DNA from: Hyphomicrobiales bacterium
GTDB lineage: Bacteria > Pseudomonadota > Alphaproteobacteria > Rhizobiales > Rhizobiaceae
Direction: 5' to 3'
Length of the DNA stretch: 64,000 nt
Assembly: GCA_900471515.1 (NCBI GenBank)
Contig: UCFC01000015.1
Coordinates: 186,001-250,000, forward strand
The notes beneath the pieces are model-generated. The model saw nothing but the letters and a program-made list of their open reading frames with translations. It was not told the DNA's origin and did not search any database. Position numbers and translations under genes: made by a program. This document shows positions 54,943 to 62,007 of the stretch, piece after piece. Each line of letters opens with the position of its first letter. Within the stretch, counting starts at the first letter, position 1.

Positions 54943-54987
54943 GCATGTCGCGCAAAAGTGCGAAGCGGTTTTGCGGCAACGACACGC
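54943..54987. repeat. Rhizobial palindromic intergenic repeat
   Basis: GCATGTCG and CGCAAAA (54943-54957) face TTTTGCG (54969-54975) and CGACACGC (54980-54987) as an imperfect palindrome. The sequence closely resembles a short repeat I recall as widespread in Rhizobium and Agrobacterium intergenic regions. Only one copy is seen in this window. Confidence 0.6.
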
Positions 54988-54999
54988 TCCAGGCCTCAA

Positions 55000-55698
55000 T
55001 CAGGGAGCCCAGTAGATCTCGACCGGGGAAGTGGCCCGGCGCAGAATGGCGCGGATCGGCATCTCTGCCTCGTCACCGTTGCCTTCTGCCTTGGCGAGAA
55101 CGTCTTTTTTGCCTTCGCCCTCAATGTGGAGAATGAGCAGTTTGGCATCCTGGAGCGCGGAGAAGGTGAAGGTCAGGCGTGGCTCGCCGGCCCCTTCCGC
55201 ATCCATTGTGATGATGCCGCGCGGCGTCTGCGGGTTGAGCGCAACGTTCAGATTGTTGCCGCCCGGGAAAAACGAGGCCGTGTGCCCGTCGCCGCCCATG
55301 CCGAGAATGACGACATCGAAGGGGATGCCGATCTCGGCGCTCTTTGCCGTTGCAAGCTTTGCAGCCTCCTCGACGGAGGTTGCCGGCTGGTAAAGCGGCA
55401 CGAAACGCGCCGCCTTGGCTCTGTTCTGGAGAAGATTGGCATCGACCAGCAGATGGTTCGAGCGCGGATTGTCGGCTGGCACGAAACGTTCGTCGACCAG
55501 CGTGATCGTCACCTTGGCCCAGTCGATATCGCGCGTCGAAAGCGCCTGGAAGAAGGCTTTCGGCGTGGAGCCGCCGGAAACGGCGATGCTGGCCGCGCCG
55601 CGGGCTGTGATGGCGGCCGAAAGGGCGCCGGAAACCTTGTCGGCAAGGCTGGCGGCAAGTTCGGCGGCATTGGCGAAGGAATGCAGTGTCGATGCCAT
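55000..55698 (-). CDS. pgl: Pgl, 6-phosphogluconolactonase
   Basis: A 232-residue DevB-type lactonase (FVPADNPRSNHLLVDANLLQ, then FDVVILGMGGDGHTASFFPG). It hydrolyses 6-phosphogluconolactone made by Zwf. It is 16 nt downstream of zwf and upstream of edd, giving the order of the pathway steps. Confidence 0.96.
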   Translation of the reverse strand: MASTLHSFANAAELAASLADKVSGALSAAITARGAASIAVSGGSTPKAFFQALSTRDIDWAKVTITLVDERFVPADNPRSNHLLVDANLLQNRAKAARFVPLYQPATSVEEAAKLATAKSAEIGIPFDVVILGMGGDGHTASFFPGGNNLNVALNPQTPRGIITMDAEGAGEPRLTFTFSALQDAKLLILHIEGEGKKDVLAKAEGNGDEAEMPIRAILRRATSPVEIYWAP

Positions 55699-55714
55699 AT
55701 CTTCGGACCTTGGA

Positions 55715-57190
55715 CTAGATGTCGTCGTGCCAGGTGCGGCCGTCGCGTTCGATCAGCGCGATGGCCTGGCTCGGACCCCAGGTGCCGGCCGTGTAGCCCT
55801 GCACCTGCTGGCCGGTGGATTCCCAACCCTTGAGGATCGGATCGACCCACTGCCATGCGGCTTCGACTTCGTCGCGGCGCATGAACAGCGTCTGGTTGGA
55901 GCGGATGACGTCCATCAGCAGGCGCTCGTAGGCGTCGGGGTTGCGGACGTTGAAGGCCTGGGCGAAGCTCATGTCGAGCGAAACGTTGCGCAGGCGCATG
56001 CCGCCCGGACCCGGATCCTTGATCATCAGCGACTGCTTGACGCCTTCGTCCGGCTGCAGGCGGATGATCAGCTGGTTCTGGCTGATGCGGCCGGCGGCCT
56101 GGTCGAAGACCGAGTGCGGGATCGACTTGAAGGTGATGACGATTTCCGAAACGCGGCCGGCGAGGCGCTTGCCGGTGCGGATGTAGAAGGGAACGCCCGC
56201 CCAGCGCCAGTTGTTGATCTCGGCCTTGATGGCGACGAAGGTTTCCGTGTTGGAAACGCCGCCTTCCAGCTCCTCCAGATAGCCCTTGACCGGGCCGTTG
56301 CCGGAAGCGCCGGCGCGGTACTGGCCGCGGACGGTCGCCTGCTCGACATTGGAAGCGTTGATCGGCTTCAGGGCGCGCAGAACCTTGAGCTTTTCGTCGC
56401 GGACGGCTTCCGAATCCATCGAGGAGGGAACTTCCATCGCGGTCAGGCAGAGAAGCTGCAGGATGTGGTTCTGCACCATGTCGCGCAGCGCGCCGGCCGT
56501 ATCGTAATAACCGGCGCGGCCTTCGAGGCCGACGGATTCGGCAACGGTGATCTGCACGTGGTCGATATAGTTGGCGTTCCACAGCGGCTCATAGAGCGCG
56601 TTGGCAAAGCGCAGCGCCATCAGGTTCTGCACCGTTTCCTTGCCGAGATAGTGGTCGATGCGGAAGATCTGTTCTTCCTTGAAGACGCGGCCGATATTGT
56701 CGTTGAGCTGCAGGGCCGAGGCGAGGTCGCGGCCGATCGGCTTTTCGACGACGATGCGGGTCGACTTGGTGATCAGCTTGTGGTCGTGGATCTTCTGCGC
56801 GATGTCGCCGAAAATGCCCGGCGCAACCGCGAGGTAGAAGGCGCGCACGCGCTCCTTGCCCTCGTCGAGCAGCTTCTTCAGGTGGTCCCAGCCGGTATCC
56901 GTGCGTGCGTCGACCGAAACGTAGAAGAGGCGGGCGCAGAACTTCTCGACTTCCGCATCGTTGTACTCGCCCTTCTTCAGGTGCTCCTTGAGCGCGTCCT
57001 TGGCGAACTTGCGGTATTCCTCATGCGAAAGCGGACTGCGCGAAGCACCGATGACGCGGGTCGGTTCCGAGAACTGGCCCTCGATCTGGCGATGGTACAG
57101 CGCGGGCAGAAGCTTGCGCTCGGCAAGGTCGCCGCTGCCGCCGAAGACGACATAATCAAAAGGCTCAACGGGAATGATCTGGCTGCTCAT
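55715..57190 (-). CDS. zwf: Zwf, glucose-6-phosphate 1-dehydrogenase
   Basis: A 491-residue enzyme. The NADP-binding GGSGDLA is at 17-23 and the active-site RIDHYLGK at 177-184. It oxidises glucose-6-phosphate and opens the Entner-Doudoroff pathway. ATG 57190 (MSSQIIPVEP) is chosen because GAGAGA lies upstream; a TTG five codons earlier is less likely. It is the first gene of zwf-pgl-edd, fitting sugar supplied by the agl system. Confidence 0.97.
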   Translation of the reverse strand: MSSQIIPVEPFDYVVFGGSGDLAERKLLPALYHRQIEGQFSEPTRVIGASRSPLSHEEYRKFAKDALKEHLKKGEYNDAEVEKFCARLFYVSVDARTDTGWDHLKKLLDEGKERVRAFYLAVAPGIFGDIAQKIHDHKLITKSTRIVVEKPIGRDLASALQLNDNIGRVFKEEQIFRIDHYLGKETVQNLMALRFANALYEPLWNANYIDHVQITVAESVGLEGRAGYYDTAGALRDMVQNHILQLLCLTAMEVPSSMDSEAVRDEKLKVLRALKPINASNVEQATVRGQYRAGASGNGPVKGYLEELEGGVSNTETFVAIKAEINNWRWAGVPFYIRTGKRLAGRVSEIVITFKSIPHSVFDQAAGRISQNQLIIRLQPDEGVKQSLMIKDPGPGGMRLRNVSLDMSFAQAFNVRNPDAYERLLMDVIRSNQTLFMRRDEVEAAWQWVDPILKGWESTGQQVQGYTAGTWGPSQAIALIERDGRTWHDDI

Positions 57191-57325
57191 GAGCTTATCT
57201 CTCAATCAGGCTTGGTTGGCGGCCGTTTTAATCTAATCGATTTAAAAAAGCCAGTGTGCGGTGCAATGAATCTGTCGGTCATCGGTTTTAAAGCGAATTG
57301 CCGCGAGAGGAAATCCGCAATCGAA
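57191..57325 (-). promoter_or_regulatory. zwf promoter region
   Basis: The gap upstream of zwf contains the near-palindrome TTTAATC (57234-57240) with GATTTAAA (57238-57247 region), an AT-rich dyad that could be an operator, for example for a HexR-type regulator. No regulator can be assigned from the sequence. Confidence 0.35.
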
Positions 57326-58621
57326 CTAAAACTTGTCGCGGAGGGCAAACCACGACAAGGCAAGGAAAAGCAGCGGCGCCCGCATGCGCGCGCCGCCCGG
57401 AAAGGCGGGAATATCGAGCGCCTTGAAGAGATCGAGATCGGCCGATTTTCCCAGCACCATTTCTGCGTAAAGCTTGCCACAGTAATTTGACAGCATCACG
57501 CCGTGGCCGGAATAACCGCCGATCGAGGTGACGCCCGGCATGACTTCCCGCACGAACGGTTGGCGCGGCATGGTGATGCCGACCGAGCCGCCCCAGGCAT
57601 GGGTAATCTCGATATCCTTCAGGCTGGGATAGATTTCGGCGATCTGCCGGCGGATATGCCGCGAAATGTCGCGCGGATTGTCGGCCGTGTAGGCCTCGCG
57701 CCCGCCGAAGAGCAGCCGCCCGTCCTTCGATTTGCGGAAATAGCGCACCACGAAACGCGAATCCGCCACCGCTTCGCCGCCCGGTATCACATCGGGGAAG
57801 CGGTCGAGCGGCACTGTGGCACCGATGAAGGAGCGGATCGGCATGACATGGCTTGCCGTGACCGGCTCCAGATTGCCGATATGGGCGTTGCAGGCAATCA
57901 GCGCCCGGCTGGCGGTGATCGTGCCGCGTTCGGTCTCGATGATGACCTTGCCGCCGCGCTCCGCGATCGATGTCGCCCTGGTCATTTCGAAAATATCGGC
58001 CCCCGCATTGGCGGCCACCCGGCCGAGGCCGACCAGCAGCTTCAGCGGATGGATATGGCCGGTGCCGACGTCGCGAACGCCGCAATGGAAGCGTCTGGAG
58101 CCGAGCCGCTCCTGCGTCTCCTCGCGGTCCATGAAGCGCAGATGCGGATAGTCGTAGCGGAAGGCCGCGATCTCCGCATTCTCGTAATAATAGCGCTTGT
58201 AGCTCTCCTTGTGGGCGACGTTGAGCTGGCCGGGCACGTAATCCATGTCGATCTGGTGCTCGGTCGCAAAATCGAGAAGGTGCTTCTTGGCATCCTCGGC
58301 AAGATCGAAGAGCGCCTTGGAGCGTTCGTAGCCGATCTTCTCTTCCAGCTCTTCCGGCCACCAGCGCTGGCCGGTGCCGAGCTGCCCGCCATTGCGCCCG
58401 GAGGCGCCGTCGCCGAGCCTGGCCGCCTCGATGAGCGTCACTGAAACGCCGGCCCTGGCGAGATGATAGGCGGCCTGCAGGCCCGTGTAACCGCCGCCGA
58501 TAACGGCGACGTCGCACTGCCTGGAGCCGTCGAGCGCCGGATAGTCCGGGCGCTCGCCGACGGTCGTCTGGTACCAGGACAGGCCGGGCGCGATGGGGCT
58601 TTGCCAAATCTCCTCGGTCAT
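57326..58621 (-). CDS. FAD-dependent oxidoreductase, PuuB-like
   Basis: A 431-residue DAO-family flavoprotein. The Rossmann FAD motif VAVIGGGYTGLQAAYHLA is at about 38-55, followed by GASGRNGGQLG, which is typical of gamma-glutamylputrescine oxidases. The C-terminus has GGYSGHGVMLSNYCGKL. It is 8 nt from a PuuA-like synthetase, which supports polyamine or related amine breakdown. The exact substrate is not known. Confidence 0.85.
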   Translation of the reverse strand: MTEEIWQSPIAPGLSWYQTTVGERPDYPALDGSRQCDVAVIGGGYTGLQAAYHLARAGVSVTLIEAARLGDGASGRNGGQLGTGQRWWPEELEEKIGYERSKALFDLAEDAKKHLLDFATEHQIDMDYVPGQLNVAHKESYKRYYYENAEIAAFRYDYPHLRFMDREETQERLGSRRFHCGVRDVGTGHIHPLKLLVGLGRVAANAGADIFEMTRATSIAERGGKVIIETERGTITASRALIACNAHIGNLEPVTASHVMPIRSFIGATVPLDRFPDVIPGGEAVADSRFVVRYFRKSKDGRLLFGGREAYTADNPRDISRHIRRQIAEIYPSLKDIEITHAWGGSVGITMPRQPFVREVMPGVTSIGGYSGHGVMLSNYCGKLYAEMVLGKSADLDLFKALDIPAFPGGARMRAPLLFLALSWFALRDKF

Positions 58622-58629
58622 GGCGGCCC

Positions 58630-60066
58630 TTATACGTTCAGAAGGAGGAATTCCCGCTCCCAGGGGCTGATCACCTGCATGAAGGTTTCGAATTCACCCC
58701 GCTTCACGCCGGCATAGAGGCCGATGAATTCCTTGCCGAAGACCTCCTCGAAGGCCGGTTCGTCTTCCAGCAGCGCCACGGCTTCGAGAAGGCCGCGCGG
58801 CAGGTCGATCGAGCCTTCGTTGGCTGCATCCTCCGTCGGCGCCGTCGGCTCGATCTCCTTCATGATGCCGAGCAGGCCGGAGGCGAGCGAGGCGGCAAGC
58901 GCCAGATAGGGATTGGCATCCGAACTCGGCAGGCGGTTTTCCACGCGCCGTGCCTGCGGATCGGAGACCGGCACGCGGAAGGCCGTCGTGCGGTTGTCGT
59001 AGCCCCAGGCATTGTTGACCGGGCAGGACATGTCCGGCTGCAGGCGGCGGTAGGAATTCACATAGGGCGCCAGCATGGCAAGCGCGCTCGGCACGTATTT
59101 CTGCATGCCGCCGATGAAGTGGAAGAATTCCTTCGAGGCCGAACCGTCATTGCTGGAAAAGACGTTTTTGCCCGTCTCGATATCGACGACGGACTGATGG
59201 ATATGCATCGCCGAACCCGGCTGGCCCTGCATCGGCTTGGCCATGAAGGTGGCGTAGATATTGTGCTTCAGCGCCGCCTCGCGGATGGTGCGCTTGAACA
59301 GGAAGACCTGGTCTGCAAGCTCGATCGGATTGCCGTGGCGCAGGTTGATCTCGAGCTGCGCCGGTCCTTCCTCATGGATCAGCGTGTCGATCTCGAGGCC
59401 CTGTTTTTCCGAGAAGTGATAGATGTCGTCGATCAGCTCGTCGAACTCGTTGATGCCGGCGATCGAATAACCCTGGCCGCCGAGGATCGAGCGGCCCGAA
59501 CGGCCCTTCGGCGGATGCAGCGGATAATCCGGGTCGTCGTTCATGGCCACGAGATAGAACTCGATTTCCGGCGCCACGATCGGCTTCCAGCCGCGCTGCG
59601 CATAGAGGCTGAGGATACGCTTCAGCACGTTGCGCGGCGTATAGGGGACTTCCTGCCCTTCGGAATTGACGATGTCGCAGATGACCTGCGCGGTCGGGTC
59701 GGTCTCCCAAGGCACGACGGAGAGCGTTGAAAGATCCGGCACCAGCTTCAGGTCGCTGTCGCGCGGCTCGTAGCGGAAGCTCTCGGTTTCTTCAGGATAT
59801 TCGCCCGATATCGTGTGGCGGTAAATCGCCGAAGGCAGGGCGAGCGATGTGTTGGAGGTGAACTTGGAGGTCGGCATCATCTTGCCGCGCGGCACCCCGG
59901 CAAGATCGGGGGTGATGCATTCGATGTCTTCGATCCCGCGTGCCCTCAGCCACTGCGCCGCTTCCTTCCAGTCTGCAACACCACGCGAGGATCCGGGATC
60001 AGGGGGGATTTTCGGCGAGGCAGGCACGTTTCTGGCAGGCTTCAGCGTCGTCTTTTTTGGGGACAT
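58630..60066 (-). CDS. Glutamine synthetase-family enzyme, PuuA-like
   Basis: A protein of about 478 residues with the GS catalytic domain (VAPEIEFYLV, GPAQLEINLRHG, GSAMHIHQSV, NNAWGYDNRTTAFRVP). Together with the adjacent PuuB-like oxidase it is probably a gamma-glutamyl-amine synthetase rather than an ammonium-assimilating GS. I use ATG 60066 (MSPKKTTLKP); a TTG 17 codons upstream is possible and the ribosome site is weak either way. Confidence 0.85.
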   Translation of the reverse strand: MSPKKTTLKPARNVPASPKIPPDPGSSRGVADWKEAAQWLRARGIEDIECITPDLAGVPRGKMMPTSKFTSNTSLALPSAIYRHTISGEYPEETESFRYEPRDSDLKLVPDLSTLSVVPWETDPTAQVICDIVNSEGQEVPYTPRNVLKRILSLYAQRGWKPIVAPEIEFYLVAMNDDPDYPLHPPKGRSGRSILGGQGYSIAGINEFDELIDDIYHFSEKQGLEIDTLIHEEGPAQLEINLRHGNPIELADQVFLFKRTIREAALKHNIYATFMAKPMQGQPGSAMHIHQSVVDIETGKNVFSSNDGSASKEFFHFIGGMQKYVPSALAMLAPYVNSYRRLQPDMSCPVNNAWGYDNRTTAFRVPVSDPQARRVENRLPSSDANPYLALAASLASGLLGIMKEIEPTAPTEDAANEGSIDLPRGLLEAVALLEDEPAFEEVFGKEFIGLYAGVKRGEFETFMQVISPWEREFLLLNV

Positions 60067-60196
60067 GACACACCGGTTTGCGTTGATCGTAACGCCATCA
60101 TAACCGGAGTTTGGCAATTGGCGAGGGGGTGGAAGGCGTTGACATCAGCCCTCCGATGGAAAAAGAAGGCGCGGATTTCAGTAGGGAAAACGGATT

Positions 60197-61378
60197 TTGC
60201 AGCGCAAGAGCGATGTGATCGTCATCGGGGCGGGTGCCGCGGGCATGATGTGCGCGATCCGCGCCGGGCAGCGCGGCCGTTCCGTCACCGTGCTCGACCA
60301 TGCCCGCGCGCCGGGCGAGAAGATCCGCATCTCCGGCGGCGGCCGCTGCAATTTCACCAATATCAATGCCGGCCCGAAGAACTTCCTTTCCGCCAACCCG
60401 CATTTCTGCAAGTCGGCGCTTGCCCGCTTCACCCCGGCGGATTTCATCGCCATGGTCGATCGCCACGGGATCGCCTGGCATGAAAAGACGCTCGGCCAGC
60501 TTTTCTGCGACAACAGCGCCAAGGACATCATCTACATGCTTCTCGACGAGATGCGCGCGGCCGGTGCCGCCTGGCATCTCGGCGTCGAGATATCGGGCGT
60601 CGAAAAGACCGACGGCGGCTTCCGGGTCTCGACGTCGGAAGGCCTTTTCGAAGCCTCCTCGCTCGTCATCGCATCGGGCGGAAAATCCATTCCCAAAATG
60701 GGCGCGACCGGCTTTGCCTATCGCATTGCCGAGCAGTTCTGTCTTGCGCTGACCGAAACGCGCCCCGCCCTTGTGCCGCTCACCCTCGACCCGGTCCTGC
60801 TTGAAAGCATCGCTGCCCTGTCGGGCATTTCCGCCCCCGCCGAGATCCGCCACGGCAAGACCGCGTTCCGCGAAGCGCTGCTCTTCACCCACCGGGGCTT
60901 GAGCGGCCCCGCCATCCTGCAGATTTCCTCCTACTGGCGCGAAGGCGACGCGATCACCGTCGATATCGAACCGGAGATCGACCTCGCCGCGCATCTGAAG
61001 AGGGCGAAGCAGGTAAACGGGCGCCAGTCGGCGCAGACCGCGCTCGGCGAAATCCTGCCGAAACGGCTGGCGCAATATATTGTCGAGCGTGAGGGCGTCA
61101 GCGGCAACATGGCCGGCCTTTCCGACAAGCTTCTGGGCCGGCTTGCCGAGGCGGCGCAGAACTGGTCGCTTCGCCCGTCCGGTTCGGAAGGCTATCGCAC
61201 GGCCGAAGTCACGCTCGGCGGCATCGACACGACCGCACTCGATTCGCGCAGCATGCAGGCCAAGGCCGTTCCCGGCCTCTATTTCATCGGCGAATGCGTC
61301 GATGTGACCGGCTGGCTCGGCGGCTATAATTTCCAGTGGGCCTGGGCGTCGGGCTTTGCCGCTGGTGAGGCATTGTAA
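60197..61378 (+). CDS. BaiN/HI0933-family NAD(P)/FAD flavoprotein
   Basis: A 393-residue protein. The dinucleotide motif GAGAAG is at 11-16, the family signature is GEKIRISGGGRCNFTN, and the C-terminus is GWLGGYNFQWAWASGFAAG. The substrate is unknown for most members. The start is TTG 60197 with TAGGGA upstream. It is divergent from the glutamine synthetase gene. Confidence 0.88.
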   Translation: MQRKSDVIVIGAGAAGMMCAIRAGQRGRSVTVLDHARAPGEKIRISGGGRCNFTNINAGPKNFLSANPHFCKSALARFTPADFIAMVDRHGIAWHEKTLGQLFCDNSAKDIIYMLLDEMRAAGAAWHLGVEISGVEKTDGGFRVSTSEGLFEASSLVIASGGKSIPKMGATGFAYRIAEQFCLALTETRPALVPLTLDPVLLESIAALSGISAPAEIRHGKTAFREALLFTHRGLSGPAILQISSYWREGDAITVDIEPEIDLAAHLKRAKQVNGRQSAQTALGEILPKRLAQYIVEREGVSGNMAGLSDKLLGRLAEAAQNWSLRPSGSEGYRTAEVTLGGIDTTALDSRSMQAKAVPGLYFIGECVDVTGWLGGYNFQWAWASGFAAGEAL

Positions 61379-61545
61379 ACGCTAATATTGGTAGACGCGA
61401 AACCTTTTGGCGGATTCAAGACTTCTTAAGATTGGCTGCGCCATCCTGTCTCAATGGCAGGTTGGCAAAGTCGTTCCTAAATTAAGCTTTACCGGCAAGC
61501 CGTTTTGATGGATTGTTGCGTATAGACAAGAAGTGAGGTTTCGCA
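61379..61545 (+). promoter_or_regulatory. AT-rich gap before the 47-residue gene
   Basis: No gene is visible here. The stretch is AT-rich compared with its surroundings and should contain the promoter for the small gene at 61546. Confidence 0.35.
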
Positions 61546-61689
61546 ATGAACAGAAACACTCGACGCGCCCGCGCCATTGCAATTGCCCAGGCAAAGCCTG
61601 ATACGAAGCTCGTAACCCTGCGTTATCTGATGCTCGCCGCTGGTGCAACCGCCGCCAGCATTGCTGTTCTTCTTTCCCACTTCATCTGA
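61546..61689 (+). CDS. Small membrane peptide (47 residues)
   Basis: The frame begins MNRNTRRARAIAIAQAKPDT and ends in a hydrophobic helix (about 28-46, LMLAAGATAASIAVLLSHF). GTGAGG is 7-9 nt before the ATG. The basic N-terminus and single C-terminal helix look like a short tail-anchored inner-membrane peptide. I do not recognise a family. It lies alone between a flavoprotein gene and a chemoreceptor gene. Confidence 0.6.
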   Translation: MNRNTRRARAIAIAQAKPDTKLVTLRYLMLAAGATAASIAVLLSHFI

Positions 61690-61996
61690 TTTTTCCGCAG
61701 CTTGAAATGGAAGTTTTCGGTCTCGCGACCGACCTATCGCGATGCCATTGCGCGCAATTTGCAACTATTGTGCGATCAAGGCTAACGCCGCCTCACCGCT
61801 TATCCGAAAATTAATATCTAATCTGACACATTGTAGACGAATATTTGGGTGTTTCCGGCCTCGCCGGAAATGAGCAGGCAATGATTGCCGCCCGTTCCTG
61901 GGTTTCCCAACTGTCAGTAGATCAGCTCGATATGCACCCGGCTGGCGCCAGAAGGCTGCCGGCGGGAGGAGTGGTGTATGAAAGGCACGGCGCGCC
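61690..61996 (+). promoter_or_regulatory. Leader and promoter region of the chemoreceptor gene
   Basis: About 300 bases, partly AT-rich (61800-61850). It ends with a strong GGGAGGA (61964-61970) that is placed for ATG 61978 of a 9-codon frame rather than for the receptor start at 61997. Confidence 0.45.
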
Positions 61997-62007
61997 ATGT
62001 TCATTGA
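61978..62007 (+). CDS. Possible 9-residue leader peptide overlapping the mcp start
   Basis: MKGTARHVH followed by TGA. GGGAGGA lies 7 nt upstream, a better ribosome site than that of the receptor. The frame ends 8 nt inside the receptor gene, so its translation could be coupled to that of mcp. It may also be chance. Confidence 0.35.
   Translation: MKGTARHVH

Noticed and set aside
61978..61997. Frameshift at the 5' end of the chemoreceptor gene
   Set aside because: The receptor begins with a normal MFIDKILSRFKIQ-type start at 61997 and the upstream frame is stopped; no missing N-terminal residues are evident, so a leader peptide or chance frame is simpler.
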